A stretch of DNA of 64,000 nt, taken from positions 39,169 through 103,168 of the forward strand of contig NZ_JAFGYY010000020.1 of NCBI RefSeq assembly GCF_017491605.1, read 5' to 3'. Position 1 is the first letter of the stretch. The number at the start of each line of letters is the position of its first letter. This document shows, piece by piece, positions 56,976 through 64,000 of this stretch. Both the position numbers and the translations under genes were made by a program. Origin of the DNA: Pseudomonas sp. 30_B. GTDB taxonomy: Bacteria > Pseudomonadota > Gammaproteobacteria > Pseudomonadales > Pseudomonadaceae. The notes under the pieces are model-generated. The model saw nothing but the letters and a program-made list of their open reading frames with translations. It made no database searches and was not told the origin of the DNA.

Positions 56976-58160
56976 ATGGGCAAGCGGACTCTGCTGACAG
57001 GCTGCCTGATCGCCGCCGGACTGGCGGCCCCGGCGATGCAGGCTGCCAGCGGGCGATACCTGTCCTGGGTGGACGACAACGGCCAGGTGCATAATACCTT
57101 CGTCGACGCCAGCTTCAGCCAGCAGCAGCGCCAGGCCGACAAGCGCATCGACCAGAGCGACCGCGCTCGCCAGCTCGACGCGTCCGGCACCCAGTGGCCG
57201 GGCACGCAGGCGTCCGGGGAGAGCAAGCGCCGCTACTTCACCTGGGTCGATGCCCAGGGCAACCTGCAGAACAGCTTCTATGCCGCCGGCCAGGTGCCGC
57301 CGGGCCGCACCGATTACGTGTTGCCCAACGGCGACCGTTCCTCCGAGTACATCGATGCCGAGGCGTACGAGGACAAGGGCTTCGTCCGCAGCGAGAACGG
57401 CAACCCGTACTACACCTGGGTCGACGAGAAGGGCCACATGCGCAACTCGCCGATCAGCGCCGAGCAGCGCGCCGAAGCCTTCCGTCGGGGCGAGGAGGGT
57501 GGCGGCACGGTCGCCTATACCGAGGGACGGCAGATCGAGTTCAAGTCGCGTCCGGCGAACCTGCCCGGGCTGGACGGCAGCGGCGAGCAGTCCGATGCGA
57601 TGAAGGCGCTGCTCAAGGGCAGCGGCAAGACCCTCGACGACCTCTACCAGGACCTGCAGCGCCGCTGCTGCGAGCAGATGGCCGATGGCGATTTCACTGA
57701 GCTGAGCGCGGAGGAGCCGCGCTTCGAGGAGCTGAACAAGTTCTCCCCGAGCTTCGACTTCCCCATGGGCAAGAGCTACTTCGTGGCGATGAAGCTGCCC
57801 AGTTCGCAGCGGGTCTACGGCCTGCGCGTGCGCAGCTTCGCCAACCACCAGGTGGTCTATCCGTCGCTGCTGTTCCTCGACGAGCGCAAGCGCCCGACCC
57901 GGTTGGTCAGCGATGCGGTGTACAAGCTCAACCCGGAAACCTGGTACCGCTATGCCTTCATCGAAGGCACGGTACCGGTGCGCGCCAACCAGGGCGAGCG
58001 CTATGTGCTGCTGCTGACCACCGATGAAGACCGCAGCCTGCAGACCCTCGACAACAAACCCTACAAGCGCCCGCTGGAAGACCTGGCGGTGAACGAGGCG
58101 GGGATGAAGGTACGCGAGCATGGCGACCAGGGTGGGGTCGAGTTGGCCGTTGTGCGCTGA
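56976..58160 (+). CDS. FilE-like exported protein with three WVD repeats
   Basis: 394 residues, signal peptide MGKRTLLTGCLIAAGLAAPA. Three repeats of a (R/P)Y(L/F/Y)xWVDxxG motif occur at residues 27-43, 86-102 and 144-160 (RYLSWVDDNG, RYFTWVDAQG, PYYTWVDEKG). The C-terminal part (about 245-380) resembles the MalM-type periplasmic fold (YFVAMKLPSSQRVYGLRVRS). It is the last gene before a strong bidirectional terminator. The Acinetobacter operon has a further large gene (filF) that is absent here. Confidence 0.72.
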   Translation: MGKRTLLTGCLIAAGLAAPAMQAASGRYLSWVDDNGQVHNTFVDASFSQQQRQADKRIDQSDRARQLDASGTQWPGTQASGESKRRYFTWVDAQGNLQNSFYAAGQVPPGRTDYVLPNGDRSSEYIDAEAYEDKGFVRSENGNPYYTWVDEKGHMRNSPISAEQRAEAFRRGEEGGGTVAYTEGRQIEFKSRPANLPGLDGSGEQSDAMKALLKGSGKTLDDLYQDLQRRCCEQMADGDFTELSAEEPRFEELNKFSPSFDFPMGKSYFVAMKLPSSQRVYGLRVRSFANHQVVYPSLLFLDERKRPTRLVSDAVYKLNPETWYRYAFIEGTVPVRANQGERYVLLLTTDEDRSLQTLDNKPYKRPLEDLAVNEAGMKVREHGDQGGVELAVVR

Positions 58161-58190
58161 CGAGGTTCGTTCTCGCGCCGGGCTGTTTTT

Positions 58191-58236
58191 GTAGGAGCGA
58201 CCCATGGGCGCGATCGCGGGCGTGACCCGCTCCTAC
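58191..58236. repeat. REP element (fused inverted pair)
   Basis: GTAGGAGCGACCCATGGG runs into an inverted GGGC-subtype unit ending GCTCCTAC. Confidence 0.8.
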
Positions 58237-58283
58237 AAGTGGACGCCTGACGTTCAGCTTTCGTAGGGGCTGCACCTCGCGGC

Positions 58284-58319
58284 CATGAAAAAGCCCGGCA
58301 ATCGCCGGGCTTTTTCATG
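58284..58319. terminator. Bidirectional terminator between convergent operons
   Basis: A perfect 16-bp stem: CATGAAAAAGCCCGGC and GCCGGGCTTTTTCATG around AATC, ending both the fil-like operon (+) and the ATP-grasp operon (-). Confidence 0.93.
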
Positions 58320-58331
58320 GGGCAGGGCGCC

Positions 58332-59318
58332 TCAGATTTCCTTCGGCCGCACGTGTCCGAACAACTGCTGGGTGAAGCGCACGCGCTCCTCCACGGTCTC
58401 CTTCACGCCCTTGGCTTCCATCTCGGCGATGTGCGCTTCGACGGCATGGGTTCGCAGGGTCAGGCCGCAGTCGTTGGCGATCTGGATGTTCAGGCCGGGG
58501 CGGGCGTTGAGCTCCAGGATCAGCGGGCCCTTGTCCTGGTCCAGCACCATATCCACACCGATGTAGCCCAGGCCGCACAACTCGTAGCAGCCGGCGGCGA
58601 GCTTCATGAATCCGTCCCAGTTGGGCAGCTGCACGCCGTCCACCGCGTTGGTGGTGTCCGGGTGCTTGCTGATCTTGTTGTTCAGCCAGGTGCCGCGCAG
58701 GGTCTGTCCGGTGGCCAGGTCCACCCCCACGCCGATGGCGCCCTGGTGCAGGTTGGCCTTGCCGTTGGACTGGCGGGTCGGCAGGCGCAGCATCGCCATC
58801 ACCGGGTAGCCCATCAGCACGATGATGCGGATGTCCGGCACGCCTTCATAGCTGATGCTCTTGAATATCTGGTCCGGGGTCACGCGGTACTCGATCAGCG
58901 CACGGTCGCGGTGACCGCCCAGGGAGTACAGGCCGGTGAGGATGCTCGACAGCTGGTGCTCGATTTCCTCGTGGCTGATGATCCGCCCGGACACCGTCTT
59001 GTAGCGCCCCTCGAAGCGGTCGGCGATCACCAGGATGCCGTCGCCGCCGGCGCCTTGCGCCGGCTTGATCACGAAGTCGCTGCGGTCGCCGATGATTTCC
59101 GGCAGGCGCTCGATTTCCTTCTCGGTGGAGATGATCCCGTACATTTCCGGTACGTGGATACCCGCTTCGATGGCACGCTGCTTGGTGATGATCTTGTCGT
59201 CGACGATCGGGTACAGGTGCCGCTGGTTGTACTTGAGCACGTAGTCCGCGTTACGCCGATTGATACCCATGATGCCGAGGGCACTCAGGGCTTTCCAACG
59301 CTTGATCAGGCCGAACAT
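58332..59318 (-). CDS. RimK-like ATP-grasp (alpha-L-glutamate ligase-like) protein
   Basis: 328 residues. ATP-grasp features: FVIKPAQGAGGDGILVI (about 93-109), DIRIIVLMGYPVMAMLRLPT and the metal site LILELNARPGLNIQIAN. Members of this branch occur with an inactive transglutaminase membrane protein and a retropepsin-like protein, as here: 3 bases separate it from the transglutaminase gene. It may ligate an amino acid to a protein or envelope component. It is the last gene of the three-gene operon. Confidence 0.85.
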   Translation of the reverse strand: MFGLIKRWKALSALGIMGINRRNADYVLKYNQRHLYPIVDDKIITKQRAIEAGIHVPEMYGIISTEKEIERLPEIIGDRSDFVIKPAQGAGGDGILVIADRFEGRYKTVSGRIISHEEIEHQLSSILTGLYSLGGHRDRALIEYRVTPDQIFKSISYEGVPDIRIIVLMGYPVMAMLRLPTRQSNGKANLHQGAIGVGVDLATGQTLRGTWLNNKISKHPDTTNAVDGVQLPNWDGFMKLAAGCYELCGLGYIGVDMVLDQDKGPLILELNARPGLNIQIANDCGLTLRTHAVEAHIAEMEAKGVKETVEERVRFTQQLFGHVRPKEI

Positions 59319-59321
59319 GGC

Positions 59322-60854
59322 TTAGTCCTTGAGGAAGGCTTTGAAGCGGAACAGTTCGGTCAGGCGGTATCCGCGGTAGCGACCCATTACCAGCATGAAC
59401 GCCACCAGGATCAGCAGCACGGCCGGGAAGGTGAACACGAAGTACACCAGCTCCGGAATGCGCATCAGGATGTGCGCCAGGGCGGCGGCGACCAGGGTGC
59501 CGATGGCGGCCTTCATGGCGTGGGCGGCGCCGCGCTCTTCCCAGGTGATCGACAGGCGCTCGATGCTCATGGTCAGGATCACCATCGGGAACAGGGCGAC
59601 CGACAGGCCGCTCTCGAAGCCGAGCTTGTGGCTGAGCAGGCTGATGGCGGCGATCATCACCACCACGAAGGTCAGTACCACCGACAGGCGCGGCAGCATC
59701 TGCAACTTCAGATGTTCCAGGTACGAGCGCAGCGACAGGCCCAGCGCGGTGATCACGGTGAACAGGCCGATACCCCACTGCAGGCCGGTCTCGCGGAAGG
59801 CCAGGGCGATCAGCACCGGGGTGAAGGTACCCAGGGTCTGGATGCCGATCAGGTTGCGCAGCACCAGGATCACCAGCACGCCGAAGGGGATCATGATCAT
59901 GATCTGGAAGGTCTGCTGGGTAGACAGCGGCAGGCCGTACAGCGAGTACTCGAGGAAGGCCGCGTCGGTGTTCTCGTCCGACAGCTTGGCCAGGCGGATG
60001 GCGTTCATCTCGCTGCTGTTCAGGCTGAAGTTGACCTGGGCCTTCTTGCCGCCCTCGATGGACAGCAGGCTTTCGTCACCCAGCCACCAGATCAGGCGGT
60101 CGGCGGGCAGGCCGCGTTCGCCGCTTTCGGGGTTGAAGTACAGCCACTCCTTGCCGTTGAAGCTGCGCAGCCAGAGTTCGGGTTGCTGCGGCTGGTTGGC
60201 TATCAGGCGAATGGTGTGCACGCGCTCCAGCGGCACGTGGGCGACCGCCAGCAGGGTCTCGACCACGTGGGAGCGCTTTTCCAGGCTGGTATCGCCGGCC
60301 AGCAGCAGCTTGACGTTGTCGTCGCTGAGGTTGTTGGCGCGCTTGATGGCTTCGCTGACGAAGGTCTCGACGTCCGCCGAATGCTGGCGAATGGGCGCGA
60401 TCAGGGCTTCGGCGGCGATCTTCTCCGGGCCTTCCAGGGGCAGGCTGTCGCGGAAGATCGGGCCTTTCTCCTTGGGCTTTTCGTTGGCGCCGGTGTAGCG
60501 CTTGGTCAGCACCAGGCGGTAGTAGAGGGTCTGCTGGCCGCTGGCGCGACGCGAGGACCAGGTCACCTTGCGGTTACCGTCGGCGCGGTTGATGCCCACG
60601 CCGTAGTTGTTGGACACGAAGCTCTCGTTGAGGCTGACGTAGTTCTGGCTCAGCGGCGGCACGAACATCTGCACCTTCACCGGGGTCTTCGGCGTGGCTT
60701 CGAATTCGACCTTGGCGTCGATGTTCCACAAGTCGTCGGTCTCGGCCTCGGTCATCGGGATGCCGAGGATGAAGATCTGGTAGGCGGTGATCGCGACGCC
60801 CAGCGTCAGCAGGATGGCGATCAGGACCTTCAGATGCAGGGTAAGAGAGCGCAT
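59322..60854 (-). CDS. Inactive transglutaminase fused to seven-helix membrane domain
   Basis: 510 residues: an N-terminal transmembrane helix (about 5-25), a periplasmic transglutaminase-like domain (about 160-300, lacking an obvious catalytic Cys in the expected VETLLAVAHVP region), then about seven transmembrane helices (330-490). This UUP1-type family is always found with the RimK-like and retropepsin-like partners. Probably a signalling or scaffold protein linking periplasm to the cytoplasmic ligase. It starts 4 bases after the retropepsin stop. Confidence 0.82.
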   Translation of the reverse strand: MRSLTLHLKVLIAILLTLGVAITAYQIFILGIPMTEAETDDLWNIDAKVEFEATPKTPVKVQMFVPPLSQNYVSLNESFVSNNYGVGINRADGNRKVTWSSRRASGQQTLYYRLVLTKRYTGANEKPKEKGPIFRDSLPLEGPEKIAAEALIAPIRQHSADVETFVSEAIKRANNLSDDNVKLLLAGDTSLEKRSHVVETLLAVAHVPLERVHTIRLIANQPQQPELWLRSFNGKEWLYFNPESGERGLPADRLIWWLGDESLLSIEGGKKAQVNFSLNSSEMNAIRLAKLSDENTDAAFLEYSLYGLPLSTQQTFQIMIMIPFGVLVILVLRNLIGIQTLGTFTPVLIALAFRETGLQWGIGLFTVITALGLSLRSYLEHLKLQMLPRLSVVLTFVVVMIAAISLLSHKLGFESGLSVALFPMVILTMSIERLSITWEERGAAHAMKAAIGTLVAAALAHILMRIPELVYFVFTFPAVLLILVAFMLVMGRYRGYRLTELFRFKAFLKD

Positions 60855-60858
60855 GGGA

Positions 60859-61398
60859 TTACTCGGCAGGTTTCGCTACGGGTTGGCAGCCGGGTTTGCC
60901 GGCGGCGTATTTCAGGCTCGGGTCGACCAGGGCGCCGAATCGCTTGAGCGCGTCGGAGCCGATCAGAAGCGGGTATTGGAAGGCACTGCGGTCGGTAAGG
61001 TTCACTTCGATGGTGCGTCTGATCCTGCCCATGCAGACATCCAGCTCGATCACCGGACGTGCGGTATAGGCCTTGCCTTCGTCGGGGTCGTAGTCGCCAT
61101 GGCGGCGCTTGATCTTGCTGATGCGCGCCAGGGGCTTTTCGATCGGCTGGCTGTCGGCGGTGTCGGTGGCCAGGTAGAAGCGCACCCAGGTCTCGCCGTC
61201 GCGCTTGAAACGCTTGATGTCGCGGGCGCTGAGCGAAGCGGTCTTGGCGCCGGTATCGAGTTTGGCGGCCAGTTCCAGGCTCAGGTCGTCGATACGGGCG
61301 TACTCGTTCAGACCGTAGACAGTCTTGCCGGCAGCGGTGCTGGCGCCGGAAAACAGGACGATGCAGAGGAACAGCAGGGCAGTGGGCTTGAATCTCAT
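60859..61398 (-). CDS. Retropepsin-like aspartic protease (RimB/ATP-dependent zinc protease family)
   Basis: 179 residues. Signal peptide ends after about residue 23 (GASTAAG). The active site is KLDTGAKTASLSARD with Asp48-Thr-Gly, and YPLLIGSDALKRFG gives the second family motif. Despite its database name (ATP-dependent zinc protease) the fold is retropepsin-like, with one DTG per chain, so it should act as a dimer. First gene of the operon. The 251 bases before it (61399-61649) hold no gene and probably the promoter. Confidence 0.85.
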   Translation of the reverse strand: MRFKPTALLFLCIVLFSGASTAAGKTVYGLNEYARIDDLSLELAAKLDTGAKTASLSARDIKRFKRDGETWVRFYLATDTADSQPIEKPLARISKIKRRHGDYDPDEGKAYTARPVIELDVCMGRIRRTIEVNLTDRSAFQYPLLIGSDALKRFGALVDPSLKYAAGKPGCQPVAKPAE

Positions 61399-61649
61399 GG
61401 GTCTTGATGAGTGAGTGGCCGCAAAGCCTTGGAAAAGTGGGTGTGCCGGTCGTCACCCGCGCGGGGGAGGGTCGGACTGCCATCCGGCAGGCCCGGACGC
61501 CAGGCAATAGCGCGGCGAATTCTATCACGCGATTTTTACGTGGCGACAGTCGGTTACCCTCCTGGCAGGGTAATTGTGGCGGCGTGTGACGGCCGGGCCG
61601 CGCGCATCGGGCGCAGGGGCACGACCGCCACACTGATGCGTGCGCTGGC

Positions 61650-62540
61650 TCAGGGACTGTCCTGGACCTTGACTTCGCTCCAGCTGCTGTCGGGGTCGAA
61701 GCGGGTCATCTTCAGGGCGATCTTGTCGCCATCGGGGCCCAGGTTCTTGGAGAAGATTTCCCCGTCGTGGCTGATCATGAAACTCATCACGCCACTGTCG
61801 CCATATCGGACCGGCCAGGCGACCAGGGCGAAGCCGCGGGTCATCTTGCCGCCGATCAGGTAGTCATAGGCGCCGCCGGGGGCCGAGGGGCCCTGGGCAG
61901 TGAGTATCCGGTAGTGGTAGCCGTGCCAGCCGCCATCCGGGAGCTCGTCGCCGAACAGCGGTCCGAGCGGGCTTTCCTCGCCGCCTTCTTCCTCCGGCCA
62001 GTACAGGCCGTCATGGCGCCCGTCGCTGCTGACGAACTTCTGCGCGTACTCCAGGATGCCGTCGCCATTGCGGTCGACCTCGGCATAGTCCATCTGCGCA
62101 TCGTGGTAGGCCTGTACCGCGTCTACCGCCGCGGCTTCATCGCGGCCGATGCGACGGACGCGGATTTCCTCGCCGCCGGCCTTGGCATTGAAGGCCCAGC
62201 CCTGCTTCCCGTGCAGGATGGGCAGCGGCAGTGTCCAGGGGTCGGTGCCGACCACCAGGTGGGCGCGGTCCGGGCCATCCTTCTCGATCTGGTGCTTGGC
62301 CTTGTAATAGTCGAGGAAGGCATTCACCTCTTTCCGGTCGATGCCTTCGGGGGGAATGTAGCTGCGCCAGTCCTTGCCGAGCAGGGCGGTCAGGCGTTCC
62401 GGGTCGGCTTTCTCGGTACCGAGCGCGGCGACGAAGGCGTCGGCGGCGGCTTCCGGCGTGGGGAAGGCTTCCTGCGCCAACAGGCTGCAGGGCTGTGCGC
62501 CCAGGAGGGCGAGCGCCAACAGGCGCGATGCGAGATGCAT
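61650..62540 (-). CDS. DUF2950 family exported protein
   Basis: 296 residues with signal peptide (HLASRLLALALLGAQPCSLL, cut near AQEAF). Motifs typical of DUF2950: AADAFVAALG, DWRSYIPPEGIDRKEVNAFL, and the C-terminal GFALVAWPVRYGDSGVMSFM with a glycine-rich HGYHYRILTAQGPSAPGGA stretch. Function unknown. It follows the DUF3300 gene by 10 bases on the same strand, the usual pairing. Start at 62540 has TAGGAGA 7 bases upstream. Confidence 0.82.
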   Translation of the reverse strand: MHLASRLLALALLGAQPCSLLAQEAFPTPEAAADAFVAALGTEKADPERLTALLGKDWRSYIPPEGIDRKEVNAFLDYYKAKHQIEKDGPDRAHLVVGTDPWTLPLPILHGKQGWAFNAKAGGEEIRVRRIGRDEAAAVDAVQAYHDAQMDYAEVDRNGDGILEYAQKFVSSDGRHDGLYWPEEEGGEESPLGPLFGDELPDGGWHGYHYRILTAQGPSAPGGAYDYLIGGKMTRGFALVAWPVRYGDSGVMSFMISHDGEIFSKNLGPDGDKIALKMTRFDPDSSWSEVKVQDSP

Positions 62541-62550
62541 GACTCGTCTC

Positions 62551-64000
62551 CTATCGGCGCCGTCCGCCGCCGGACGGCGCGCGGGCTGGACGTTGTACGG
62601 CGTGGCCGGCGCGCGCCGCCGCCTGCGGTCGGCTGGCGGCGGCGCGGCTGACTTGCCCGCGGTCGCTGAGCGCGCGGGACTGTCGAGGGTTGTTGGCGCC
62701 GGCGAAGGCGTTGTTTCGCGGTGCCTGGGTCCTGGCACTCTGCTGGCGGGCCTGTGCGCGGATTTGTGTGTTGTTCTGCGCCCGTGGCCGCTGTTGAACC
62801 TGGGAGCTGCGGTTCTGCGCCACGTTCTGGGCGCGTTGGCGAGCGTCCGGGTCGTTGCGCAATTCGCGAGTGGCCGCCTGCGCGCGATCGCGGGCCTGCT
62901 GGTTGTCGCGCAGCTGGTTGCCTTGCTGGGCGCGCTGAAGGGCTTGCGGGTTGTCCCTCAGGTCGCGGGTGGCGGCCTGGGCGCGTTCACGAGCCTGCGC
63001 ATTGTTCAGCGCTGGTGGCTCGATACCGCGTTGGGTAAGGCTTTCGCGGGCTCGCGAGCGCTCCTCGGCGCGGGCGGAGTCGAAGCCGCGCAGCGCCTCG
63101 CGTTGCTCGCCACCGGCCAGCCTGCGGTTGTACTGCTCACGGCTGACGGCGTCGCGGTAGGGCACACCATTGCGGTAGGTGGGGTCATGCCGCCAGGTGG
63201 CGCGGTTGCCGTTGACGCTGCCGTTGAAGTCGCGATTGACGTTCCGGTTCACATTCCGGTTGCTGTTGAAGTTGTTGTAGTGCTCCACGTCCACGTCGAT
63301 CTCGTGGTCGTCCCAGTCGCAGTCGCCCCAGAGCGAGTTGACGATGGCGATGCCCGCGCCGAATGCCAGGCCGGTGGCCAGCGCGGTGGCGACGGGGTAT
63401 TCGTACTGGGGAGGCGGCGGGTAGTAGGTCGGCGGGCTGGAAGGGTAGGCCCAGGTGCCGTAGACCTGATTGGGGTTGTAGCTGGGAACGTAGACCACCT
63501 GCGGGTTGGTCGGCTCGATGACGATCGTCTGCGAGGGGGCGGGTTGCTGTACGACCACGGTATCGCCGCCAGAGGCCGATTGTTGCACCGGAGGCGCGGC
63601 GGCCGGCTTGATGCTGATGGTCTGTTGTTCGTTCGATTTCAGGTTGCCGGCGGCCTGGGCCTGGCGGCGCAGGCGCTGGACCGAGTCCATCACGGCGTCG
63701 GGCTGGGCCAGGAAGGCATCGCCGACGCGCTGTACCCAGGCGGGGTCCTGTTCCAGCGTGGCCAATACCACCGGGAAGGCGACCAGCGACTGGACGCTCG
63801 GGTCCCACGGCTGGTTGGCGACCTGCTTCACGGCCTCGTCGCCGCTCACGCCGGGGTGGGCCTTGGCCCAGGCGGCTGCGTCGGCCACGTTGCCCGGATA
63901 GGTGGTGGCCATCAGCACCTGGGCCAGCAGGGAGTCGGGGTAGAGCGCCAGCGGCGCGAGCATCTGGTCGAGCTCTTCGGTGCTGAACACTGCTTGGGAT
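62551..64000 (-). CDS. DUF3300 family protein, N-terminus cut by window edge
   Basis: The frame is open to the window end, so the signal peptide lies outside. The visible part begins SQAVFSTEELDQMLAPLALY and continues with PDSLLAQVLMATTYPGNV, the DUF3300 signature. A Pro/Tyr-rich linker (YPSSPPTYYPPPPQYEYP) is followed by a short hydrophobic segment, an Asn/Arg repeat tract (NRNVNRNVNRDFNG) and a long low-complexity Arg/Gln/Ala tail with a duplicated unit (QARERAQAATRDLRDNP and QARDRAQAATRELRNDP). Probably a periplasmic or envelope-associated protein working with DUF2950. Function unknown. Confidence 0.8.
   Translation of the reverse strand, partial: SQAVFSTEELDQMLAPLALYPDSLLAQVLMATTYPGNVADAAAWAKAHPGVSGDEAVKQVANQPWDPSVQSLVAFPVVLATLEQDPAWVQRVGDAFLAQPDAVMDSVQRLRRQAQAAGNLKSNEQQTISIKPAAAPPVQQSASGGDTVVVQQPAPSQTIVIEPTNPQVVYVPSYNPNQVYGTWAYPSSPPTYYPPPPQYEYPVATALATGLAFGAGIAIVNSLWGDCDWDDHEIDVDVEHYNNFNSNRNVNRNVNRDFNGSVNGNRATWRHDPTYRNGVPYRDAVSREQYNRRLAGGEQREALRGFDSARAEERSRARESLTQRGIEPPALNNAQARERAQAATRDLRDNPQALQRAQQGNQLRDNQQARDRAQAATRELRNDPDARQRAQNVAQNRSSQVQQRPRAQNNTQIRAQARQQSARTQAPRNNAFAGANNPRQSRALSDRGQVSRAAASRPQAAARAGHAVQRPARAPSGGGRRR

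Noticed and set aside
58317..60947. An 876-codon open frame on the plus strand
   Set aside because: Antisense of the ATP-grasp and transglutaminase genes; His/Gln/Asp/Val-rich composition with no recognisable domain, while the minus-strand frames have clear families.

Overview
This window is GC-rich chromosomal DNA (roughly 65% G+C) from a Pseudomonas. The protein set and gene order (alkA-speE-sulfatase; crotonase-DAHP synthase-panE-usp-cysB-cysH-thrH-pabB-two LuxR ATPase regulators-fil genes-ATP-grasp/transglutaminase/retropepsin) match, from memory, the P. aeruginosa PA1686-PA1689 and PA1736-PA1768 stretches. The extra catabolic modules and dense REP elements fit the P. nitroreducens/citronellolis side of that group better. 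No rRNA, tRNA, transposase, prophage or CRISPR array was seen.

Region 1 (1-7.1 kb): a TetR regulator cut by the window edge, two tail-to-tail O6-methylguanine methyltransferases, alkA, speE, an LtaS/OpgB-like membrane sulfatase and a TauE exporter. Region 2 (7.2-11.5 kb): an AraC regulator divergent from a Baeyer-Villiger monooxygenase, an HSL-type esterase and an SDR. This has the same layout as the mycobacterial virS-mymA-lipR-SDR locus and probably converts an alcohol through a ketone and an ester to an acid. Region 3 (11.6-14.4 kb): a VIT/CCC1-like protein, RraB, a class I amidotransferase and a repeat cluster. Region 4 (14.4-20 kb): a ydcSTUV-patD operon for polyamine/4-aminobutyraldehyde uptake and oxidation. 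Region 5 (20.2-24.3 kb): the four-gene Anbu proteasome-like cluster behind a near-perfect sigma-54 promoter.

Region 6 (24.4-34 kb): a cytochrome c, a thiolase plus FadB-like beta-oxidation pair, an isochorismatase-like hydrolase with Ser in place of Cys, a second amidotransferase, CorA, small proteins and a crotonase. Region 7 (34-47.2 kb): a housekeeping block including DAHP synthase, a PilZ protein, panE, a 5'-nucleotidase, usp, cysB, an MFS transporter, cysH, thrH and pabB. Region 8 (47.3-58.2 kb): two abutting LuxR-type ATPase regulators upstream of a five-gene envelope cluster resembling Acinetobacter filA-filE. Region 9 (58.3-64 kb): a tight ATP-grasp / inactive transglutaminase / retropepsin operon, then a DUF2950-DUF3300 pair cut by the window end.

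Two things are least explained by known genes. The first is a 296-nt dispersed element present twice in opposite orientation (14001-14296 and 41992-42287), whose stems are kept by compensatory changes. The second is a set of REP elements, two of which carry the same 14-nt insertion and flank the FadB-like gene.
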